Assembly (NCBI GenBank): GCA_003343815.1
Contig: QAKL01000019.1
Coordinates: 1-5,023, forward strand
Direction of reading: 5' to 3'
DNA: 5,023 bases
DNA from: Clostridiales bacterium
GTDB taxonomy: Bacteria; Bacillota; Peptococcia; Peptococcales; Peptococcaceae
Positions 1-5,023 of this stretch are shown here, piece by piece (within the stretch, counting starts at the first letter, position 1; each line of letters begins with the position of its first letter). The notes under the pieces were generated by a model. The model saw nothing but the letters and a program-made list of their open reading frames with translations. It had not been told where the DNA came from and searched no databases. Made by a program: the position numbers and the translations under genes.

Positions 1-5
1 CTCAT
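1..5 (-). CDS. Possible start of a following minus-strand gene, cut by the window edge
   Basis: On the minus strand an ATG lies at positions 5-3, preceded by AGGGAG at positions 15-10 with a four-base spacer. This comes 15 bases after the stop codon of the YhgE/Pip-like permease remnant. The arrangement is what a next gene in the same minus-strand operon would look like. ABC-2 permeases of this type are often paired with a second permease or another export component, but only two codons are visible, so no product can be named. The call rests only on the ribosome binding site, the start codon and the tight spacing. Confidence 0.4.
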
Positions 6-20
6 GATTCTCCCTATTTT

Positions 21-998
21 TTAACCCTGCTCACAGTATCTTTTTTTACGATAGTCTTGTACATGCGCGCAAATTAGATCAATTACCGCCAGGATAACTG
101 CCATCAATGCTAAAACAAGAGTGAAACTCCATACTCCCTGACCAAACAAAAAGTTTTTCATCGCCGCCACCGCATAATACATCGGCGAAATTACGCTAAT
201 TATACTGAAAAATCCCAACATCTGCTCTCTCTCCAAAATCGCGCCTGAGGAAATGATCTGCACCAAAAGCAGCGCCACATTCAAAAACGTCCCCGCATCT
301 CCGATAAACCGCATAAATATACCGCTTAGCTGCACCGAAATAAACGTTGTCAGCGCGACTGTCACCCACAATCCTGCTATTTGCAGCAAGCTCAACTCGA
401 CTCCAAAGCAATAATTAATCAGCATTCCTACCGTAGGCACCAATAACGCCGCTATAATTGCTGCGATTTTTTGATAAACGCTCAAGCGCAATTGGCTAAA
501 GCGCCGCTTGTTTGCATTAGCTGCCATACTCAAAATTGCCGTTCCCATTAATCCGAAAACATATGCGCCTAAAGGCATAAACATGCAAATCATCAACCCA
601 TATAAACCGCGCGGCAAAGGATCGCTCACCTCGACATTATGCTTAATAGCTGCCTCGGTCCTTTCTATCATTTTTTGCGCCTGCTCATGCGGCACGCCCA
701 GCTCAGTCAAAATATTTATATTTTGTGCGACGCGCGCCTGCGCTGCCAAGCTTTGCTCGATTTGCGCCGTCACAGCCTGCACCTCGCCCAGCATACTCGT
801 CGCCAACTCTGATTTGATTTTTTTCGAAATGTTTACTGCCTATCCCGCTGATAAAGACTTTCTGCAAAGTTTTTGCGCAGGCGGTGTCGCCGCTGTTATC
901 ATCACTTGGATCAAAAATGATTTTGCCGCTCCTACCGAGCATATCGCTCGCTTGATCATCCAATTATCAAATACTGTCACCAATGCAGAGTATACTTT
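21..998 (-). pseudogene. Broken YhgE/Pip-like ABC-2 family permease, N-terminal part frameshifted
   Basis: The open part (minus strand, 839 down to a TAA at 23-21) encodes a soluble helical stretch rich in Gln and Ala. About six hydrophobic segments follow, near residues 70-94, 112-133, 138-163, 173-192, 197-215 and 225-247 counted from a TTG at 806, and then a basic tail. This matches the C-terminal half of YhgE/Pip-type ABC-2 export permeases, which carry an extracytoplasmic domain followed by a membrane block. Upstream the frame is closed by a TAG at 842-840. Fragments that look like the missing domain occur in different frames: SALVTVFDNW near 986-957 in the frame of the main ORF, QASDMLGRSGKIIF near 954-913 in a second frame, and KNFAESLYQRDRQ at 874-836 in a third. 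The last resembles the IPxNFxxxL segment of Pip domains. The N-terminal membrane helix is absent, because promoter and riboswitch sequence follows. No good ribosome binding site precedes the TTG at 806 or the ATG at 794. The family call is fairly firm. The reconstruction of the broken part is inference. A short intact protein starting near 806 is the alternative. Confidence 0.7.
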
Positions 999-1050
999 TT
1001 AGCGATAAAAATATTTTTGCACGCTTTATCCCGCAAATACCGTGAAACTA

Positions 1051-1079
1051 TTGACATAAGAAAAAAGCAATGCTACAAT
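1051..1079 (+). promoter_or_regulatory. Sigma-A type promoter with extended -10 for the riboswitch-ecf operon
   Basis: A perfect -35 box TTGACA lies at 1051-1056. It is separated by exactly 17 bases from a -10 box TACAAT at 1074-1079, which is preceded by TGC at 1071-1073 (extended -10). Transcription would start near 1086, exactly where the 5' arm of riboswitch helix P1 begins. The near-consensus elements predict a strong constitutive promoter, so regulation would fall to the leader RNA. Confidence 0.88.
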
Positions 1080-1085
1080 AATTTT

Positions 1086-1202
1086 ATCTTCAAGGCAGGG
1101 TGCAAATCCCGACCGGCGGTGAACCATTTTGGCAGTCCGCAAGCCCTATGGCCGAATCGGTGCAATTCCGATACCGACAGTACAGTCTGGATGAAAGAAG
1201 AT
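1086..1202 (+). promoter_or_regulatory. FMN riboswitch (RFN element) aptamer
   Basis: The conserved RFN blocks occur in order: GGCAGGGTG at 1094-1102, CCCGACCGGCGGT at 1108-1120, AGTCCGC at 1134-1140, GCCC at 1143-1146, CCGACAGT at 1174-1181, and AGTCTGGATGAAAGAAG at 1184-1200. The closing helix P1 pairs ATCTTC (1086-1091) with GAAGAT (1197-1202). A variable hairpin pairs ATCGG (1156-1160) with CCGAT (1168-1172). This is a complete six-helix-junction type aptamer that binds flavin mononucleotide. In known cases FMN binding turns off riboflavin synthesis genes or the riboflavin importer ribU. Here the next gene is ecfA1, 90 bases downstream, with a terminator in between, so transcription attenuation is the likely mechanism. 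I could not trace a convincing antiterminator by eye. Confidence 0.96.
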
Positions 1203-1233
1203 GAACCGATTTTAAAATGATTCATTGGATGAG

Positions 1234-1260
1234 CCGCTGAGGATACTCAGGGGTTTTTTT
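1234..1260 (+). terminator. Intrinsic terminator, expression platform of the FMN riboswitch
   Basis: A hairpin with arms CTGAG (1237-1241) and CTCAG (1246-1250) and loop GATA is extended past a G-G mismatch by CC (1234-1235) pairing with GG (1252-1253). It is followed at once by seven T (1254-1260). It lies between the aptamer and ecfA1, where an FMN-controlled terminator is expected. With FMN bound, transcription should stop here before the ecf genes. Confidence 0.82.
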
Positions 1261-1280
1261 GTTTAAATATCCATTCGATT

Positions 1281-1284
1281 GGAG
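1281..1284 (+). promoter_or_regulatory. Ribosome binding site of ecfA1
   Basis: GGAG lies eight bases before the ATG at 1293. It supports this start and lies downstream of the terminator, so the gene is translated only from read-through transcripts. Confidence 0.75.
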
Positions 1285-1292
1285 CTAAGCAC

Positions 1293-2111
1293 ATGATTAA
1301 AATTGAGCATTTAACCCATACTTATCAAAGCGAGCAAGGCAAAAATATCGCGCTTAACGATTTATCGCTTGAGATTAACGAAGGCGAGCATTTAGCTGTT
1401 TTAGGGCAAAACGGCTGCGGCAAATCAACATTAGCCAAGCATTTAAACGCCCTTTTGCTGCCCGATAAAGGCACTGTCACTATCGACGGCATGGACAGCA
1501 CCGACGAAAATAGCCTCTGGCAGATCCGCCAAAAAGTCGGCATGGTTTTCCAAAACCCTGATAATCAATTGGTCGCCACCACCGTCGAGGAGGACTGCGC
1601 CTTCGGTCCCGAAAATTTAGGCTTAGAGCCTGCAATTATTCGCGAGAGGGTGGACGAAGCGCTTGCCATGGTCGAGATGACTGCCTTTAAAAACAAAGCG
1701 CCGCACCTTTTAAGCGGCGGGCAAAAGCAGCGCGTCGCCATTGCGGGTATCATCGCCATGCGCCCGAAATACATCGTTTTTGACGAGCCGACCGCTATGC
1801 TTGACCCCCAAGGCCGCCGCGAAGTCATCCAAACCATGCAAAAATTAAACAAAGAAGAACACATCACAATTATCAATATCACCCACTATATGGAGGAAGC
1901 AGTCTTAGCCGACCGCATCATCGTCATGGATAAGGGCGATATCGCCCTCACAGGCACGCCGCGCGAAGTATTTGCGCAGGTTGATACTTTAAAAAAGCTG
2001 CGCTTGGACGTCCCGGTCGTAACTGAGCTGGCGCAAAGCCTGCCTGCGGAAATGCACCTCCCCCACGATATTTTGACTATAGACGAACTGGTGGTGAATT
2101 TATGCCGTTAG
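1293..2111 (+). CDS. ecfA1: Energy-coupling factor transporter ATP-binding protein EcfA1
   Basis: This is a cytoplasmic ABC ATPase of 272 residues, one half of the EcfA1-EcfA2 heterodimer that drives group II ECF vitamin and micronutrient importers. All nucleotide-binding motifs are present: Walker A GQNGCGKST at residues 38-46, Q-loop Gln87 within VFQNPDNQ, signature LSGGQ at 140-144, Walker B IVFDEP at 161-166 with catalytic Glu165, D-loop MLDP at 169-172, and H-loop His198. The C-terminal LDVPVVTELA segment is typical of the EcfA family and follows the ATPase core. Length and motif set are normal. The ATG start is supported by GGAG at 1281. The stop overlaps the start of ecfA2 by 10 bases, which suggests translational coupling. 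The gene is the first behind an FMN riboswitch and terminator, so its expression should fall when FMN is plentiful. EcfA1 rather than EcfA2 is assigned from gene order and the QNPDNQ Q-loop. Confidence 0.95.
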   Translation: MIKIEHLTHTYQSEQGKNIALNDLSLEINEGEHLAVLGQNGCGKSTLAKHLNALLLPDKGTVTIDGMDSTDENSLWQIRQKVGMVFQNPDNQLVATTVEEDCAFGPENLGLEPAIIRERVDEALAMVEMTAFKNKAPHLLSGGQKQRVAIAGIIAMRPKYIVFDEPTAMLDPQGRREVIQTMQKLNKEEHITIINITHYMEEAVLADRIIVMDKGDIALTGTPREVFAQVDTLKKLRLDVPVVTELAQSLPAEMHLPHDILTIDELVVNLCR

Positions 2112-2980
2112 AATTAAAAAACGTTTCCTACATCTATCAGCCCAATACTCCAAACGAAAGCACTGCCTTAAACAACGTCTCGCTCACCATTAACGACGGC
2201 GAATTTATCGGCATTATCGGTCACACCGGCAGCGGCAAGTCAACCTTGGTTCAGCTTTTATGCGGACTTTTAGCGCCGACAAGCGGACAAGTTTTTATTG
2301 ACGGTGTGGATATTAACGCCAAAGATACCCCCAAAGCGGAACGCAAAAAGCACCGTCTCCAAGTCGGCATGGTTTTTCAATACCCCGAGCATCAATTATT
2401 CGAAGAAACGGTCATCGCCGATATCGCTTTCGGTCCGAAAAATTTAGGATTTGCAGAAAAAGAAGCGCGCGCTCTGGCGAAATCCGCCATGAAAACCGTC
2501 GGACTGTCCGCTGATTTGGCAAAATCCTCGCCCTTTGATTTATCAGGCGGTCAAAAGCGCCGCGTAGCAATCGCCGGCGTCCTCGCGATGAATCCGAAAT
2601 ATTTGATCCTAGACGAGCCTACTGCGGGATTAGACCCCCAAGGGCGAGAGGAAATATTAGCAGAGGTGCAAAGCCTGCGGCAAAAGCTCGGCATCACCGT
2701 CATTTTAGTTTCCCACAGCATGGACGATGTCGCGCGCTTTGCCGACCGCCTGCTCGTTTTAAACGATAGTCAGTTGTATATGCAGGGCACGTCGCAGGAA
2801 ATATTCGCTCGTGCCGAGGAAATGCGCGCCTTAGGCTTAGATATCCCCGTAGTGACCGCGATTTTAAAGCGCCTCGCCCAAGAGGGCTGGGATATTGATA
2901 CCTCTATCGTCGATTTAGATCAAGCGCGCGCGGAAATCACCCGTGCCTGGCGCCAAAAAGGAGGGCATAAATCATGCTGA
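2102..2980 (+). CDS. ecfA2: Energy-coupling factor transporter ATP-binding protein EcfA2
   Basis: This 292-residue ATPase is the second, non-identical subunit of the ECF motor. It pairs with EcfA1 on the cytoplasmic face and touches the coupling helices of EcfT. Motifs seen are Walker A GHTGSGKST at residues 40-48, Q-loop Gln93 in the EcfA2-type VFQYPEHQLF sequence, signature LSGGQ at 147-151, Walker B LILDEP at 168-173 with catalytic Glu172, D-loop GLDP at 176-179, and H-loop His205. The C-terminal extension after about residue 250, including LGLDIPVVT, is typical of the family. The ATG at 2102 lies inside the end of ecfA1, with GGTG at 2093-2096 as a modest ribosome binding site, so reinitiation from ecfA1 is likely. 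The last codons overlap ecfT by 7 bases. Both active sites of the dimer appear complete. Confidence 0.95.
   Translation: MPLELKNVSYIYQPNTPNESTALNNVSLTINDGEFIGIIGHTGSGKSTLVQLLCGLLAPTSGQVFIDGVDINAKDTPKAERKKHRLQVGMVFQYPEHQLFEETVIADIAFGPKNLGFAEKEARALAKSAMKTVGLSADLAKSSPFDLSGGQKRRVAIAGVLAMNPKYLILDEPTAGLDPQGREEILAEVQSLRQKLGITVILVSHSMDDVARFADRLLVLNDSQLYMQGTSQEIFARAEEMRALGLDIPVVTAILKRLAQEGWDIDTSIVDLDQARAEITRAWRQKGGHKSC
2958..2965 (+). promoter_or_regulatory. Strong ribosome binding site of ecfT
   Basis: AAGGAGGG, close to the perfect anti-16S complement, lies eight bases before the ATG at 2974, inside the end of ecfA2. It is the strongest Shine-Dalgarno site in the operon and fixes the ecfT start. 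Confidence 0.85.
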
Positions 2981-3774
2981 AAGATATTACTATCGGGCAG
3001 TACCTCCCAGGAAATTCTCTCCTGCACCGCATGGATCCGCGCAGCAAAATAAACGGCATCCTCTTTTACATGATTGCCCTTTTTGTTATCAATAACTTTA
3101 CAGGTTTTTGGTTCATGCTCGGGATTTCCTTAATCCTGATTCTTTTAAGCCGTATCCCCCTAAGCTACTTTTTAAAAGGTATCAAACCTTTGTTAGTCAT
3201 TATTATTTTAACCGTGCTTTTGCAGGCGTTTATGACCCCCGGCGAAATCGTCTGGCAGTGGAAATTTCTCCACGCGACCAAAGAAGGCTTAACCATGGCA
3301 CTTTTCATGGGAACGCGCTTAGTATTATTGGTAAGCATCACTTCCTTGCTCACGCTCACGACCACACCGATCGTTTTGACCGACGGTATTGAACAAATGC
3401 TTAATCCCTTTAAAAAAATCGGCGTCCCGGCGCACGAATTAGCCATGATGATGACCATTGCTCTGCGTTTTATCCCGACCTTGATCGAGGAAACCGACAA
3501 AATCATGAAAGCGCAAGCCGCCCGCGGCGCCGATTTCGAAAGCGGCAATTTAATCAAACGCGTCAAAGCTTTAGTGCCGATTTTAGTTCCCTTGTTTTTA
3601 AGCGCGTTCAAGCGTGCCGACGAATTGGCTCTCGCCATGGAGGCGCGCGGCTACCACGGCGGCGAAGGACGTACCAGATTAAAGGAATTAAAATTTGCTA
3701 CATTAGACTACGCCGCATTTATAGCCTCCGCGCTCATTTTAGCGCTTGCTGTAGTCAGCAGAATCTACTTTTGA
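2974..3774 (+). CDS. ecfT: Energy-coupling factor transporter transmembrane protein EcfT
   Basis: This integral membrane scaffold of 266 residues links the EcfA1-EcfA2 ATPases to interchangeable substrate-binding S-components. An N-terminal segment with LHRMDPRSKI (residues 16-26) is the usual EcfT opening. Hydrophobic segments follow near 27-58, 70-87, 106-128 and 152-170, with a last one at about 245-265. Two coupling helices carry the diagnostic Ala-Arg-Gly motifs, at residues 183-185 (QAARGADFE) and 224-226 (MEARGYHGG), which dock into the grooves of the two ATPases. Length is normal for group II EcfT. The start overlaps ecfA2 by 7 bases behind a strong ribosome binding site. The stop TGA at 3772-3774 lies eight bases before truA. 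No S-component gene lies in the window, as expected for a shared module whose RibU-like and other partners are encoded elsewhere. Confidence 0.95.
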   Translation: MLKDITIGQYLPGNSLLHRMDPRSKINGILFYMIALFVINNFTGFWFMLGISLILILLSRIPLSYFLKGIKPLLVIIILTVLLQAFMTPGEIVWQWKFLHATKEGLTMALFMGTRLVLLVSITSLLTLTTTPIVLTDGIEQMLNPFKKIGVPAHELAMMMTIALRFIPTLIEETDKIMKAQAARGADFESGNLIKRVKALVPILVPLFLSAFKRADELALAMEARGYHGGEGRTRLKELKFATLDYAAFIASALILALAVVSRIYF

Positions 3775-3782
3775 GGTGCGCG

Positions 3783-4523
3783 ATGAATACCTATAAACTC
3801 ACTATCCAATACGAGGGCACCAATTATCAAGGCTGGCAAAAGCAAAACGGCTCCCACGCCCCGACTATTCAAGGATTTGTCGAAAGCGCTTTAAGCGACC
3901 TTTTGCAAAAAGAAACGACTATCACAGGCGCCGGCCGCACCGACAGCGGTGTCCATGCCTTGGCGCAGGCCGCCAGCTTTCGCGCAGAAACCAAAATCAC
4001 GCCTGAAAGCCTCCTGCGCGCGCTCAATGTACGATTGCCTGAGGATATCGCCATTACCGATGTCCAAATCATGCCCGACAGCTTTCACGCGCAAAAAGAC
4101 GCCCGCGGCAAGCACTACCGCTACTATGTCTACGAGGGCAAAATCCCCCGCACCGTCGGTCGCCAATATTTCTATCAATTCACCTATCCGCTAAAGGAGT
4201 CTCTTTTGCGTCCAGTTCTGCCCCTTTTGGAGGGTACACATGATTTTAGCGCTTTTTGTGCCTCCGGCAGCGACGTTTTAACCAAAGAGCGCACGATTTA
4301 TAAAATAACTCTCACACATCACGATAAATGGTGGATTTTCGATTTTTACGGCGCAGGATTTTTGCGCAATATGGTGCGCATCATGGTAGGCTCCTTTCTG
4401 GAAATCGCCGCGGGCACGCTTTCCCCTGAGGCGATAACTCTCGCCTTGGCAACAGGCAGACGCGACGTCTTGGGACGTACCGCTCCACCACATGGATTGT
4501 GGCTTATGGAAGTCTACTATTAA
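3783..4523 (+). CDS. truA: tRNA pseudouridine(38-40) synthase TruA
   Basis: TruA isomerises uridines 38, 39 and 40 in the anticodon stem-loop of many tRNAs to pseudouridine. The product is 246 residues, normal for the family. It opens with LTIQYEGTNYQGWQ (residues 6-19). It carries the catalytic aspartate Asp54 in GRTDSGVHA (51-59), then the HYRYYVY stretch with the conserved active-site tyrosine region. The second domain has GAGFLRNMVRIMVG at 190-203 and ends in APPHGLWL (234-241). The ATG at 3783 is chosen because GAGGTG at 3773-3778 lies four bases upstream. An in-frame TTG at 3771 would add four residues but overlaps the ecfT stop and would sit on this ribosome binding site. Co-transcription with ecfA1-ecfA2-ecfT is a common Bacillota arrangement. 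No terminator is visible after the stop. The gene appears intact, although a broken transporter begins directly at its 3' end. Confidence 0.96.
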   Translation: MNTYKLTIQYEGTNYQGWQKQNGSHAPTIQGFVESALSDLLQKETTITGAGRTDSGVHALAQAASFRAETKITPESLLRALNVRLPEDIAITDVQIMPDSFHAQKDARGKHYRYYVYEGKIPRTVGRQYFYQFTYPLKESLLRPVLPLLEGTHDFSAFCASGSDVLTKERTIYKITLTHHDKWWIFDFYGAGFLRNMVRIMVGSFLEIAAGTLSPEAITLALATGRRDVLGRTAPPHGLWLMEVYY

Positions 4524-5023
4524 TCTTACGCTCGGGTATGGCGATGGGCGCCAGCTGGCTTTTCGTCTATGAAGCTTACGTCCAATTAGGCGTCAGTATC
4601 GCCTCACTGCTATTTTATTGCGGTCCGGTCATTGTCATGGCGCTCTCGACCGTCATTTTCGGCGAAAAACTCAGCAAAAACAAAATTTCAGGCTTTATCG
4701 CTGTTATCATCGGCATATTTCTCATTAACGGACAGGAGCTTAGTCACAGCGCTAATCTCTGGGGACTATTCTGCGGAAGCATGGCTGCCGTGACCTACGC
4801 CCTTATGATTATTTTCAACAAAAAAAGCAGAGCACATCACGGGACCGGCTAACAGCATGGTGCAGTTATTTGCAGGACTTTTAGTCGGCATCATTTTTCT
4901 CGCCATTAAAGGTGAACATACACTCGACATCGACAGCACAAGCTGGTTTTGGATCCTTATTTTAGGCTTGGTTAATACCGGATTAGGTTGCTATTTATAT
5001 TTTTCCCCGATGAATGTCCTTTC
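4517..5023 (+). pseudogene. Broken EamA/DMT-type transporter, 5'-truncated and frameshifted, runs off the window
   Basis: The reading frame entered at GTG 4499 encodes several hydrophobic helices with the pattern of EamA/DMT permeases. Residues such as ASWLFVYEAYVQLGVSIASL, CGPVIVMALS and FGEKLSKNKISGFIAVIIG correspond to the third membrane segment onward. The first two segments are missing, since upstream sequence is truA. The frame hits a stop at 4850-4852. From 4836 the next frame carries the natural continuation, ITGPANSMVQLFAGLL, then GLVNTGLGCYLYFSPMNV, open to the window end. The switch falls at or near a run of seven A (4820-4826). Six A would restore one continuous protein. No credible ribosome binding site precedes the first available starts (GTG 4499, ATG 4538 and ATG 4544). 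Substrate cannot be inferred, because DMT members export amino acids, metabolites or drugs. The family call is solid. Non-functionality follows from the two independent lesions. Confidence 0.78.

Noticed and set aside
508..1002. A 164-codon plus-strand open frame rich in Cys, Ala and Ile
   Set aside because: It lies antisense to the permease remnant, lacks a ribosome binding site and shows no domain pattern. The minus-strand frames give recognisable membrane protein sequence.
1007..1018. AT palindrome AAAAATATTTTT upstream of the promoter as an operator or terminator
   Set aside because: It is short and pure AT, too far upstream to be an UP element (about 70-80 bases before the transcription start), and expected by chance in AT-rich intergenic DNA.
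1017..1220. A 67-codon open frame covering the leader, as a possible leader peptide
   Set aside because: It starts upstream of the predicted transcription start and runs through the conserved riboswitch blocks, which fully explain the sequence.
3165..3638. Long minus-strand frame within ecfT
   Set aside because: It is a shadow of the ecfT coding sequence with no start signals, and the plus strand has clear family motifs.
4550..4563. Palindrome GCCAGCTGGC followed by TTTT as a terminator after truA
   Set aside because: A perfect ten-base palindrome leaves almost no loop for a stable hairpin, the T-run is only four bases, and the stretch lies inside clear DMT coding sequence.
1..5023. CRISPR array, insertion sequence ends, tRNA genes or tandem repeats
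   Set aside because: Reading through the window I saw no spaced direct repeats, no terminal inverted repeats near transposase-like sequence, and no cloverleaf-like segments.

Overview
The window looks like a stretch of a Bacillota (Firmicutes) chromosome of moderate GC. The evidence is the gene order ecfA1-ecfA2-ecfT-truA, strong Shine-Dalgarno sites, a consensus sigma-A type promoter and an FMN (RFN) riboswitch. The protein style and the neighbouring transporters would suit Negativicutes or a related Clostridia-like group, but I cannot fix the genus from sequence alone.

Layout. Positions 1-1000 are read on the minus strand. They hold the remains of a YhgE/Pip-like ABC-2 permease whose C-terminal two thirds are open (21-839), while the N-terminal part is broken into pieces in three frames and the 5' end is missing. 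A following minus-strand gene may start at the very left edge. Positions 1003-1292 are regulatory and read on the plus strand: an extended -10 promoter, a complete FMN riboswitch aptamer, an intrinsic terminator, and the ribosome binding site of ecfA1. Positions 1293-4523 are a tight plus-strand operon of four intact genes: EcfA1 and EcfA2 (the two ATPases), EcfT (the transmembrane coupling subunit) and TruA (tRNA pseudouridine synthase). The ORFs overlap by 10 and 7 bases at the first two junctions, and ecfT and truA are 8 bases apart. From about 4517 to the right edge lies a broken EamA/DMT-type transporter. It lacks its first membrane segments and is frameshifted at a run of seven A.

How it works together. 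EcfA1, EcfA2 and EcfT form the shared energizing module of group II energy-coupling factor transporters, which drives uptake of vitamins and other micronutrients bound by separate S-components such as RibU. No S-component and no riboflavin synthesis gene is present, yet the operon lies directly behind an FMN riboswitch with a terminator. The simplest reading is that riboflavin/FMN status controls the common motor of many vitamin importers, with truA carried along.

The module is usually found inside the ribosomal protein cluster (rplQ upstream, rplM-rpsI downstream). Here it is detached from that setting and flanked on both sides by decaying transporter genes, which suggests rearrangement and local gene loss. 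I see no CRISPR array, insertion sequence, tRNA or rRNA.
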